This document shows positions 1-6,206 of a DNA stretch of 14,158 nt, piece after piece. The position numbers were made by a program, and so were the translations under genes. The notes under the pieces are model-generated. The model saw only the letters and a list, made by a program, of their open reading frames with translations, did not search any database and was not told the origin of the DNA. This DNA comes from Propionibacterium sp. (GTDB lineage: Bacteria; Actinomycetota; Actinomycetes; Propionibacteriales; Propionibacteriaceae): positions 1 through 14,158 of the forward strand of contig JAAYZP010000183.1 of NCBI GenBank assembly GCA_012514785.1, given 5' to 3'. Each line of letters opens with the position of its first letter. The first letter of the stretch is position 1.

Positions 1-497
1 AGCCCGACGACGAGTCCGATCACCGCGGCCCGCGCCCCGGCGCCCAGCCGCGTGTGCTGCGGCTGGTGGTCCAGCCCCAGCTCCGGCTTCGAGTACACGT
101 AGGCGCCCACCGCGACGACGGCGACGAGCACCGTCGGCGTCAACCACTCCCGCGGCAGGTACCGCGAGACGCTCGCCCCCACCGACGAGCCCAGGAAGGC
201 ACCCGAGATGAGCGGCACCAGCAGCACGAGCTGCACCCGCACCCGCTTGAGGTAGACCCAACTGGCCGACAACGTGCCCGCGAACGACGAGATCTTGTTG
301 GTGCCCAGAACGTACGGCGTGGCGACGTCGCTCGGCACCCCGATCACGAGCGCCGGCAGCTGGATCAGCCCGCCGCCCCCGACGACGGCGTCGATCCAGC
401 CCGCGAACCCCGCCGCGACGACGAGCATCACCAGCACCGGCACGGTGACGGGTAGCCATTCGGCGATCAGGGAGAGCTCGGACACGCGGCTGAGCAT
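1..497 (-). CDS. TSUP (TauE/SafE) family permease, 3' end beyond window
   Basis: The first 165 residues of a membrane protein are visible; the rest lies beyond base 1. Residues 17-52 form a hydrophobic helix ending in the family signature GFAGWIDAVVGGGG, followed by GTNKISSFAGT at 65-75. Both blocks are typical of the TSUP/TauE-SafE family (formerly DUF81), cytoplasmic-membrane exporters or importers of sulfur-containing or organic anions. More hydrophobic segments lie near residues 88-106 and 119-136. The chosen ATG is the first in frame. It has no clear Shine-Dalgarno sequence; instead a 12-bp palindrome lies directly upstream. The gene is divergent from the alpha/beta hydrolase. Family assignment is firm; the substrate cannot be told from sequence. 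Confidence 0.88.
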   Translation of the reverse strand, partial: MLSRVSELSLIAEWLPVTVPVLVMLVVAAGFAGWIDAVVGGGGLIQLPALVIGVPSDVATPYVLGTNKISSFAGTLSASWVYLKRVRVQLVLLVPLISGAFLGSSVGASVSRYLPREWLTPTVLVAVVAVGAYVYSKPELGLDHQPQHTRLGAGARAAVIGLVVG

Positions 498-499
498 AA

Positions 500-511
500 C
501 CCGACGTCGGG
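500..511. promoter_or_regulatory. 12-bp perfect palindrome before the permease start
   Basis: CCCGACGTCGGG is fully self-complementary and ends 2 bases before the ATG of the TSUP gene, where a ribosome binding site would be expected. It could be an operator or a short hairpin, but a GC-rich 12-mer palindrome can also arise by chance. Function is inference only. Confidence 0.25.
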
Positions 512-645
512 CCCCGTGCCGCAACCGCGGCCGGGAGGCCTGAACCATAGGATTCCGCGTCCGAAAGAATTATCGTGGGCCAATGACGCCTTCGCCGAAC
601 GGGACCTCGCACTCGTCACCGGCCACCACCAACAGGAGTGAATCC

Positions 646-1323
646 ATGGACATCATCCTCATCCCCGGACTGTGGCTCGACGGCGCCGCCTGGTCCGACG
701 TCCTCCCCGGCCTCCGCGCGGCCGGCCACCACCCGATCACCGTCACACTGCCCGGCCAGGGCGACGGCGAGACCGGCACCCTGGACCAGCAGTTCGCAAC
801 CGTCCTCGCGGCCGTCGACTCCGCACAGGGCGACGTGCTCGTCGTCGGGCATTCCGCGGCGAGCACGCTGGCGTGGATGGCGGCGGACCGCCGCCCCGAG
901 CGGGTCCACAGCGTCGTCATGGTGGGCGGCTTCCCCGCCGCCGACGGCACCAGTTACGCCGACTTCTTCCCCGTCAAGGACGGCGTGGTCCACTTCCCCG
1001 GTTGGGAGGCGTTCGAGGAGGCCGACGTCGGCGACCTCGACGACGACGCCCGCACGCGCATGCTGACCCACATCCACCCCGTCCCCGCGACCATCACCCA
1101 GGCGCCCGTGCACTACACCGGCGACTGCCGCAAACAGGTCCCGCTGGTGATGGTCTGCCCCGAGTACTCCGCCGAGGACGCGCAGGCCTGGTTGCGCGCC
1201 GGCGAGATGCCGGAGTTGCTCGACGTCGAACACATCAGCTTCGTGGACATCGACACCGGCCACTGGCCCATGTTCTCCGCCCCCGACGCGCTCGCCCGCA
1301 GCATCGCCGCCGTCCTCGAATAG
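646..1323 (+). CDS. alpha/beta-fold hydrolase (esterase-like)
   Basis: This 225-residue protein is a single-domain alpha/beta hydrolase. The N-terminus MDIILIPGLWLDGAAW is the usual first strand and oxyanion loop. The nucleophile elbow is VVGHSAAST with Ser70, so the last Gly of GxSxG is replaced by Ala. The catalytic His is H206 in DTGHWPMFSAP. The acid is probably the Glu in the VCPEYS segment after a late strand. It probably hydrolyses an ester or a small lactone-like substrate in the cytoplasm; no signal peptide is seen. The start at 646 is chosen because AGGAG lies 7 bases upstream. An in-frame ATG at 583 exists, but it would add a non-family Ser/Thr/Pro-rich extension and lacks a ribosome binding site. 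The S4 protein follows 24 bases downstream, probably cotranscribed. Confidence 0.85.
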   Translation: MDIILIPGLWLDGAAWSDVLPGLRAAGHHPITVTLPGQGDGETGTLDQQFATVLAAVDSAQGDVLVVGHSAASTLAWMAADRRPERVHSVVMVGGFPAADGTSYADFFPVKDGVVHFPGWEAFEEADVGDLDDDARTRMLTHIHPVPATITQAPVHYTGDCRKQVPLVMVCPEYSAEDAQAWLRAGEMPELLDVEHISFVDIDTGHWPMFSAPDALARSIAAVLE

Positions 1324-1347
1324 GCGCGCCCGGTAGCATCGGCAGGT

Positions 1348-1716
1348 ATGACGAAGGGACGCCTGGACGCCTGGCTGTGGTCGGTGCGGTTGTTCAAGAC
1401 GCGCACGGCCGCCACCAAGGCGGTCAAGGGCGGGCACGTCCGCCTCAACGGCTCCCCCACCAAGCCCGCGCAGTCGGTGGTCCCCGGCGACGTCGTGACG
1501 GTGCGCGAGCCCGGCTGGGAGCGCAAGTTCGAGGTCACCCAGGTGATCACCAAACGCGTGGGCGCGCCCGTCGCGGTGACCTGCTACGTCGACCACTCGC
1601 CGCCCCGGCCCGCCTACCTGAGCGCGCCCGCCGGCCGCCGGGACCGCGGCGCCGGCCGCCCCACGAAGAAGGACCGCCGCGACATCGACCGTCTGCGGGG
1701 CCGCGAGCAGGACTGA
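1348..1716 (+). CDS. S4-domain RNA-binding protein, Hsp15/RqcP-like
   Basis: This 122-residue basic protein has an S4 domain from about residue 4 to 62 (GRLDAWLWSVRLFKTRTAA, then GGHVRLNG and PAQSVVPGDVV), followed by a strand region and a Lys/Arg-rich tail containing GRPTKKDRRDIDR. This is the layout of the Hsp15 (HslR) family. The E. coli member binds free 50S subunits that carry stalled nascent chains, and the related RqcP acts in ribosome-associated quality control. The same role is inferred here. Length is close to the E. coli protein (133 residues). The weak purine-rich stretch GGCAGG precedes the ATG. It lies between the hydrolase and the lipoprotein, all on one strand with short gaps. 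Confidence 0.87.
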   Translation: MTKGRLDAWLWSVRLFKTRTAATKAVKGGHVRLNGSPTKPAQSVVPGDVVTVREPGWERKFEVTQVITKRVGAPVAVTCYVDHSPPRPAYLSAPAGRRDRGAGRPTKKDRRDIDRLRGREQD

Positions 1717-1742
1717 CTCCCGCAGTCTCCTAGGATGAGGCC

Positions 1743-2732
1743 GTGGAGAAACGGATCGCGGCCGCGGCGCTCGCGCTGCTCATGGTGGGCTGCACCCCCC
1801 AGCCCGCGCCCCCCTCGGAGCCTGGCACCGAGCCGACGCCCACGCCCACCGCGACGGCGACGCCGACGGCCACCCCCACCGCCGGTCCGTCGCCCTGGGA
1901 CGATGAGCAACTCCCCTACCCGCGGCCGGTGCGCGGCCTGCTGACCGAGGGGACCAACGCGGCCGGCGTCGTCGACGTCCTGCACCGCGCGGCGGCCAGA
2001 CTGCCGGTCCTCAAGGTGGACGTCACCACCACCCAGGCCACCCTGACCGCGCTCACGCCGGACGAGGACGTCGTGAGTTTCCGCTGGTCCGAGGGCGTCG
2101 TCGACGCCGCCACCACCGACTTCCAATACCTCGGCCAGGCGACGTTCGACCCCGCCGACTTCCCGCTGGCGTCCATCGGGCGGATGTTCGACGTCGCCGA
2201 CCTCCGCGGCGTCCACGGCGAACCCATCTACCAGGTGCAGGAGTACCGCGAGGGCGTGGTGATGCAGACCGTCAGCTCGCTGCCCGAGACCGCAACGGTG
2301 TTCTTCCGCCTCGACGGCACCGCCGTCCCCTTCCTCGGGGTCACGAGCGCGGTGGACATCGCGGATGGGTTCGACGCCGTCACGGACGAGCTCGGCCTGA
2401 TCCACCAGTTCGGGTTCACCGACGAGCGCGGCTACTGGGCCACCTATCCCGAGGGCGACGAGGCGCGCACCCGCATCCGACTGGGCGGCGTGCCCGCATA
2501 CGAGATCCCCGCCACCGAGGCCGAACTGCCGCAGGCGTACAACCCCGCGCTCATCGATCCCGCGGTGATCTCCATGGTGCTCAGCCGGCACCGCGACGAC
2601 CCGGAGCAGCCGTGCGAGGTGGCGGTCGACATGAGCCTTCGGCGCAGCGCACCGGTGATGGAGGTCCTCTGCGATGCCGAGACCTTCTACGCGGACCTCG
2701 ACGGCCGCGACATGACCGACCTCATCGGCTAG
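1743..2732 (+). CDS. putative lipoprotein of unknown function
   Basis: The 329-residue product begins at GTG, preceded by AGGATGAGG, and has a lipoprotein signal peptide: basic n-region EKR, Ala/Leu-rich core, and a lipobox-like MVGC with the lipidated Cys at 17. The -3 Met is a little unusual. Residues 27-50 form a Pro/Thr/Ala-rich linker with repeated TPT units, typical of a flexible cell-wall tether. The remaining ~280 residues look like a soluble mixed alpha/beta exported domain with acidic character and two Cys (in EQPCEV and EVLCDA) near the C-terminus that could form a disulfide. I do not recognise a family. It is the last gene of the plus-strand run and ends 32 bases before a large inverted repeat. 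Confidence 0.8.
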   Translation: MEKRIAAAALALLMVGCTPQPAPPSEPGTEPTPTPTATATPTATPTAGPSPWDDEQLPYPRPVRGLLTEGTNAAGVVDVLHRAAARLPVLKVDVTTTQATLTALTPDEDVVSFRWSEGVVDAATTDFQYLGQATFDPADFPLASIGRMFDVADLRGVHGEPIYQVQEYREGVVMQTVSSLPETATVFFRLDGTAVPFLGVTSAVDIADGFDAVTDELGLIHQFGFTDERGYWATYPEGDEARTRIRLGGVPAYEIPATEAELPQAYNPALIDPAVISMVLSRHRDDPEQPCEVAVDMSLRRSAPVMEVLCDAETFYADLDGRDMTDLIG

Positions 2733-2763
2733 GAGCCTGGGTCAGAATCATGCCAGGGATCGG

Positions 2764-2844
2764 GTGACCGTTTTCGGGGGTCTGAACGCACTTCCACCCC
2801 CGATTAGGGGCCGAAACTCCGTTCAGACCCCCGAAAACGGTCAC
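2764..2844. repeat. perfect 25-bp inverted repeat with nested hairpin between convergent genes
   Basis: The left arm 2764-2788 and right arm 2820-2844 are exact reverse complements over 25 bases, with a 31-base spacer. The spacer itself holds a small hairpin, CCCC (2798-2801) / GGGG (2807-2810) with a GATTA loop. It lies 32 bases after the lipoprotein stop and 20 bases before the metallopeptidase stop, so it could end transcription from both sides. There is no U-tract after either arm. The length and perfection exceed a normal terminator, so a mobile palindromic (REP- or MITE-like) element is an alternative. Confidence 0.85.
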
Positions 2845-2864
2845 GTCTGTTGTTGAAGGCAGCC

Positions 2865-3764
2865 TCAGCCGAGGTCGTCGGTGGCGAAGGTGTCGCAGGC
2901 GATCGGGTCGCCGGTGTCGAAGCCGGTGCGCACCCACTTCTGGCGCTGGGCGGAGGAACCGTGTGTCCAGTTCTCCTCGACTACGCGCCCGGTCTGCTGC
3001 TGTTGGATGTGGTCGTCGCCTACGGCGCGCGCGGCGTCGACGATGCGCGCCAGGTCGTCCTGGCTGACCGACTCGATCAGCGAGGTCTCGTCGCGGATGG
3101 TGTGGTGGAACCACACGCCCGCGTAGCAGTCGGCCTGCAGTTCGAGCCGGACCGGCCCGGACCCGGCACCGGTGTCGCCGCCCTGGCGGGCGCGCTGCAT
3201 CTGGCCGGTGAGGTGCTGCACGTGGTGGCCGTACTCGTGGGCGACGATGTACGCCTCGGCCGCGTAGCCGCCGCGTGCGCCCAGCATGCCCAGCAGATCG
3301 CCCATGAAGTCGGTGTCGATGTAGATCTGCTCGTCGCCGGGGCAGTAGAAGGGACCCATATGGGAGCTCCCGGTGCCGCACGCGGTCTGGATGGAGCCGC
3401 GGAACAGCTGGGTGGTGGCGGAGCGGTAGCCCTCCACCTGGCCGTCCCAGAAGTCATCGACGGAGGTCACGTAGGCGGGCCAGCGGCACTCGGGGTCGCG
3501 CTCGATGTCCGCCCCGGTCCGGCACTCCGGCGCGTCGGCCACCTCACCCGCGGGCTGCCCCGCCTGGCCGCCGGTGTCGTCGCCGCCGAGGAGGTCAGCG
3601 GGGTTGATGCCCAGCTGGGGGCCCACCAGCATGAGCAGCACCACGAGGATCAGGCCGCCGGCACCACCACCGATCGCCAAGCCCTTGCCGCGCCGCCCTC
3701 CGGCTCCCCCGCCGCCGTAGCGCACGCGCGACTGGTCGATCTTGGCGTTGTCACGAAACTCCAT
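2865..3764 (-). CDS. neutral zinc metallopeptidase, YpfJ family
   Basis: The product has 299 residues. A Gly/Arg-rich cytoplasmic N-terminus (residues 1-36) is followed by one membrane anchor at about 37-52, an acidic Gly/Pro linker, and an extracytoplasmic catalytic domain from about 80. The zinc motif HEYGHH gives His176, Glu177 and His180; ELQADCYAGVW at 208-218 supplies the probable third ligand (Glu208). These are hallmarks of the PF04228 putative neutral zinc metallopeptidases. Cysteines at 81, 93, 129, 141, 213 and 290 may form disulfides outside the membrane. The physiological substrate of the family is unknown. The ATG is well supported by GGAGGGG just upstream. The gene is divergent from the Nudix gene and convergent with the lipoprotein. 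Confidence 0.9.
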   Translation of the reverse strand: MEFRDNAKIDQSRVRYGGGGAGGRRGKGLAIGGGAGGLILVVLLMLVGPQLGINPADLLGGDDTGGQAGQPAGEVADAPECRTGADIERDPECRWPAYVTSVDDFWDGQVEGYRSATTQLFRGSIQTACGTGSSHMGPFYCPGDEQIYIDTDFMGDLLGMLGARGGYAAEAYIVAHEYGHHVQHLTGQMQRARQGGDTGAGSGPVRLELQADCYAGVWFHHTIRDETSLIESVSQDDLARIVDAARAVGDDHIQQQQTGRVVEENWTHGSSAQRQKWVRTGFDTGDPIACDTFATDDLG

Positions 3765-3807
3765 GGCCCCTCCGTCCGTCGCCTCATGGTAGCGCCGCCC
3801 GACCCGC

Positions 3808-3820
3808 TTCCAGCGTGGAA
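3808..3820. promoter_or_regulatory. palindrome TTCCA-GCG-TGGAA in a divergent promoter region
   Basis: A 5-bp inverted repeat with a 3-base centre lies in the 89-base gap between the divergent metallopeptidase and Nudix starts. Its position suits a shared operator, but no known regulator motif is matched, and a chance palindrome is possible. Confidence 0.25.
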
Positions 3821-3853
3821 CGGAGCCCCCGAATATCCGGGTAGGGTTGAAGA

Positions 3854-4540
3854 ATGCGCGTCGTAGGAGTCACCACCCCGGTCGGTGGCCCCGTCGTCGA
3901 CTTCCACATCGAGCACGGCGCCCACCCCTCGATCACGCTCTTCGACCTCGGCTACGTCCAGCTGCGCCCGCTGTCGGCCGCGCTCGTGGACGACGAGATC
4001 GTCTTCACCGCGCTCGTGCGCGAGGTGGTCCCGGCCGACCACCGCCCGAAGGACCGCTTCCGCGTCCACGTCGAGCCCGGCGACGAGGCGCTCGTGACCG
4101 TACAGCGGTTCGCGGCGTATGGGCTCATCCTGTCCGAGCGGGGCCTCCTGGGCACGGTCAACTCCGCGCAGTCGCATGCCGCCGGCGTGTGGACGCTGCC
4201 CGGCGGCGGCATCGACCCGGGAGAATCGCCGGCCGAGGCGCTGCGTCGCGAGATCCACGAGGAGACCGGGCAGGAGATCATCATCGACCGCCTGCTAGCC
4301 CTGGAATCGGAGCACTGGGTGGGGCGCTCGCTTCGCGGCCGGCTCGAGGACTTCCACGCGCTGAGGCTGATCTACGGCGGCCGCTGCGAGCACCCGACGG
4401 ACCCCGTCGTGCACGACGTCGGCGGCTCGACGGAGATCGCCGAGTGGGTGCCGCTGCGGGGGTGGCGCCAGCACCACTGGACCAACAGCTCACGCATGAT
4501 GCTCGCGCAGTACGCCCGCAAGCTGTGGGTCTGGGCCTGA
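3854..4540 (+). CDS. Nudix hydrolase
   Basis: This 228-residue protein carries a complete Nudix box at about residues 118-140: GGIDPGE, then SPAEALRREIHEETGQ, matching G-x5-E-x7-R-E-U-x-E-E-x-G. The metal-binding glutamates (E133, E136, E137) are present, so hydrolysis of a nucleoside diphosphate linked to some moiety is expected. Residues 1-85 form an N-terminal extension beyond the core fold that contains an acidic, strand-rich region and no recognised domain; it may set substrate choice. The start ATG has only a weak GGTTGAAG upstream. The gene stands alone between a divergent metallopeptidase and a convergent Bax1-I gene, so context does not name the substrate. Confidence 0.9.
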   Translation: MRVVGVTTPVGGPVVDFHIEHGAHPSITLFDLGYVQLRPLSAALVDDEIVFTALVREVVPADHRPKDRFRVHVEPGDEALVTVQRFAAYGLILSERGLLGTVNSAQSHAAGVWTLPGGGIDPGESPAEALRREIHEETGQEIIIDRLLALESEHWVGRSLRGRLEDFHALRLIYGGRCEHPTDPVVHDVGGSTEIAEWVPLRGWRQHHWTNSSRMMLAQYARKLWVWA

Positions 4541-4553
4541 GCCCGGGACACGA

Positions 4554-4582
4554 AAAACGCCGACGGTCACCGTCGGCGTTTT
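4554..4582. terminator. bidirectional rho-independent terminator
   Basis: AAAACGCCGACG (4554-4565) pairs with CGTCGGCGTTTT (4571-4582) around a 5-base loop. The plus-strand transcript ends in UUUU and the minus-strand transcript likewise. It lies 13 bases after the Nudix stop and 22 bases after the Bax1-I stop, so it serves both convergent genes. Confidence 0.93.
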
Positions 4583-4604
4583 CGCGTTCCAGAACCCCTG
4601 CGGG

Positions 4605-5444
4605 CTAGTCCCTGAAGTACGAGAGGATGCGCAGGATCTCGACGTAGAGCCACACCATCGTCACGGTGATGCCGAGCGCGGCGCGCCACGACTCGGTGGC
4701 TGGCACGCGGGCCTCGACGCCGCGGCGGACCGCGTCGAAGTCCATGACGAGGTTGAGCACGGCCAGCACGATGGCGATCAGCGAGATGCCGATGGCGAGC
4801 ATGCCCGCACCCCCGCCGATCTCACGCAGGCCGGTGTTGACGCCGAGCAGCGCGAGGACGAAGTTCACCAGCACGACGCCCGCGAAGGCGATCGTGGCGA
4901 TCGTCACGCCCTGGCGGAACTTGGTGCCCACCCGGACGTTGCCGAACTTCATGACCGCGAGCGTGGCGGCAGCGGTGACGAACGTGGCGAGGACCGCCGT
5001 GGCGACGATGCCGGGGAAGAGGGTCTCGAAGAACTTCGAGATCGCGCCGATGAACAGCCCCTCGAAGAGCACGTAGACGCCGAGGGCCAGCGGGCTGATG
5101 ACGCGACGCCCCGCGACGACGAACACCGTGATCAGGCCGGCGATCGCGGACACGATCCACACCGGCATCAGCATGGTTTCGGGCAGGAGCACGAACGTGG
5201 CGGCGGCGATCAGGAAGACCGCGCCGAGCGACACGCCCGTCTTGGCGATGACGTCGTCGTAGGTCATCACCGCGCCGGTGGGTGCCTGCTGGTACTGCTG
5301 GTGCTGGTGGGCGTATGGGTCGAAGGTCTGGGCTGCGGCCTTCTGGGCGAAGCCCTTCTGCGCGTAGCCCTGCGGCTGTGCGTGGCCCTGGGGCGCGGCA
5401 TGCTTCGTGAAGCCTTCGCCACGGCCGAAGATGGGGTTTGCCAT
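4605..5444 (-). CDS. Bax inhibitor-1/YccA family membrane protein (actinobacterial type)
   Basis: This 279-residue protein has a polar N-terminal tail (residues 1-60), rich in Gln, Ala, Gly, His and Tyr with short repeats such as AQKGFAQKAAAQ and HQHQQYQQ. It is followed by seven hydrophobic segments at about 70-88, 93-110, 117-135, 146-166, 180-200, 213-233 and 255-275. This matches the actinobacterial Bax1-I family (PF12811-like), relatives of TMBIM proteins, some of which act as pH-sensitive calcium leak channels. A function in this organism is not established. The ATG at 5444 follows GAGGAAGAGA, a good ribosome binding site; an in-frame ATG at 5591 would add 49 residues of non-family sequence. 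A possible -10 TACTAT lies at 5482-5477, without a convincing -35. Confidence 0.9.
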   Translation of the reverse strand: MANPIFGRGEGFTKHAAPQGHAQPQGYAQKGFAQKAAAQTFDPYAHQHQQYQQAPTGAVMTYDDVIAKTGVSLGAVFLIAAATFVLLPETMLMPVWIVSAIAGLITVFVVAGRRVISPLALGVYVLFEGLFIGAISKFFETLFPGIVATAVLATFVTAAATLAVMKFGNVRVGTKFRQGVTIATIAFAGVVLVNFVLALLGVNTGLREIGGGAGMLAIGISLIAIVLAVLNLVMDFDAVRRGVEARVPATESWRAALGITVTMVWLYVEILRILSYFRD

Positions 5445-5633
5445 GAGTTCTCTTCCTCGGGAGTGCAAGTAGTTCAATAGTAACGGTGTCCTCAAGCCAC
5501 GCCACTTCGAGATCCGCGTGCGGTCTACCGGGCTGGTGGCGGGGCGAAAACGGCGATGCCGAGGTAGTGCGCTAACGCGCAGAAACTTCATTCCTCGCCA
5601 CTCGGTCGCCCAGATCGCTCGGTAAAGGATTGC

Positions 5634-5759
5634 TCAACGAACGAGTGGCGAATCCTGCAGTCTTTGGAGGCGCATCGCCGCTGCGGGGTTGTCGGACGCG
5701 ATGTAGTCCCAGACAGCGTCCCGGTCATCCAGCGATTGCGACGACCAGACGATCCTCAC
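5634..5759 (-). pseudogene. truncated RelE/ParE-type toxin
   Basis: A GTG start overlaps the antitoxin stop (GTGA) and opens a 41-codon frame whose first ~31 residues look like the start of a RelE/ParE-superfamily toxin: VRIVWSSQSLDDRDAVWDYI, then ASDNPAAAMRL. Full toxins of this type run to about 90-105 residues and continue with a helix and the beta-sheet that carries the active residues. Here the match stops near residue 32, and a TGA follows at residue 42. I found no convincing continuation in the other frames downstream. The toxin is therefore probably inactive, removed by a deletion or frameshift. It was once translationally coupled to the antitoxin. Confidence 0.7.
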
Positions 5760-6025
5760 CGCACCGCAGCTCGGCGCGCGGCGAAAATGGCTCGAACCTC
5801 GTCATTGTCTACGCCTTCACCGGCGCCGATCGACGCGCGTGCCGCCGCGACCTTCTCTGCGAGGAACGCCTCATACGCACGAGCACGGCGCTGGTCTTCG
5901 ACGTACTCGCGCATCATCTCGCGGACCACCTGGGATGCCGGGCGGCGCGCCTCAGCAGCTTCGGCCATGAAGTCGTCGCGCAACTCGGCGTCCAGTTTCA
6001 GCGTGAACACTGCATCGAGTGCCAT
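5756..6025 (-). CDS. ribbon-helix-helix antitoxin
   Basis: The 89-residue protein starts with a beta-strand (VFTLKLDAELRDDF, residues 6-19) and two helices containing RRPASQVVREMMREYVEDQ, a typical CopG/RHH DNA-binding domain. The helical, charged C-terminal half (about residues 48-89) is where such antitoxins wrap their toxin. Dimers bind operator DNA through the strand. The start ATG follows a near-perfect GGAGGTG. A palindromic A/T-rich repeat upstream (6049-6067) overlaps the promoter, as expected for autorepression. The partner toxin, overlapping by GTGA, is truncated, so this is an orphan antitoxin that may persist as a repressor or anti-addiction factor. Confidence 0.85.
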   Translation of the reverse strand: MALDAVFTLKLDAELRDDFMAEAAEARRPASQVVREMMREYVEDQRRARAYEAFLAEKVAAARASIGAGEGVDNDEVRAIFAARRAAVR

Positions 6026-6048
6026 CAGTCACCTCCAGTATGAACAGC

Positions 6049-6067
6049 GTATATACAAAGTATATAC
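6049..6067 (-). promoter_or_regulatory. antitoxin promoter with paired GTATATAC operator
   Basis: GTATATAC occurs twice, at 6049-6056 and 6060-6067, separated by AAA, giving an 11-bp period. Each copy is itself palindromic. RHH dimers typically bind half-sites on one face about one helical turn apart, so this fits an autoregulatory operator. A minus-strand -10 (TATACT at 6064-6059, or TATATA 2 bases upstream) lies inside it; TTGGGG at 6090-6085 is a possible weak -35. The A/T-rich block is striking in this GC-rich setting. Confidence 0.72.
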
Positions 6068-6121
6068 GGGCAGAGCTGCACGGCCCCCAAAGTGGATCCT
6101 TTCGAACGCAACTCAGGCGAG

Positions 6122-6195
6122 TGCCCCCGACGGGATTCGAACCCGTACTGAAGCGGGTTTAAGCCGCCTGCCTCTACCGGTTGGGCTACGAGGGC
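6122..6195 (-). tRNA. tRNA with UAA anticodon (Leu, codon UUA) and short variable region
   Basis: A full cloverleaf of 74 nt can be drawn. The acceptor pairs GCCCTCG with CGGGGGC (one T-G pair), with discriminator A73. The D-arm is GCC...GGC with a GG-containing loop. The anticodon stem GGCGG/CCGCT encloses the loop CTTAAAC, so the anticodon is TAA. The T-arm ACGGG/CCCGT encloses TTCGAAT. The 3' CCA is not encoded. The variable region is only TCAGT (5 nt), a type I tRNA. Bacterial tRNA-Leu normally carries a long type II variable arm, so leucine identity rests on the anticodon and A73 alone. It begins 11 bases after the ppx stop on the same strand. Confidence 0.9.
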
Positions 6196-6206
6196 GCCGC
6201 CCCATC

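Noticed and set aside
583..645. Longer start for the alpha/beta hydrolase (ATG at 583)
   Set aside because: There is no ribosome binding site before it, while AGGAG stands directly before the ATG at 646, where family similarity begins.
616..1596. A 326-codon open frame antisense to the hydrolase and S4 genes
   Set aside because: It spans two well-supported plus-strand genes and has Gly/Asp/His-rich composition typical of antisense frames in high-GC DNA.
4554..4582. Considered as an attachment site or mobile-element end
   Set aside because: Position, loop size and A/T tracts on both sides are fully explained by a bidirectional terminator between convergent genes.
5445..5591. N-terminal extension of the Bax1-I protein from an ATG at 5591
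   Set aside because: The extra residues are not family-like, and a strong ribosome binding site precedes the ATG at 5444.
6122..6195. tRNA as an integration site of a genomic island
   Set aside because: No integrase, direct repeat of the tRNA 3' end or phage gene is seen; the toxin-antitoxin remnant alone is not enough.
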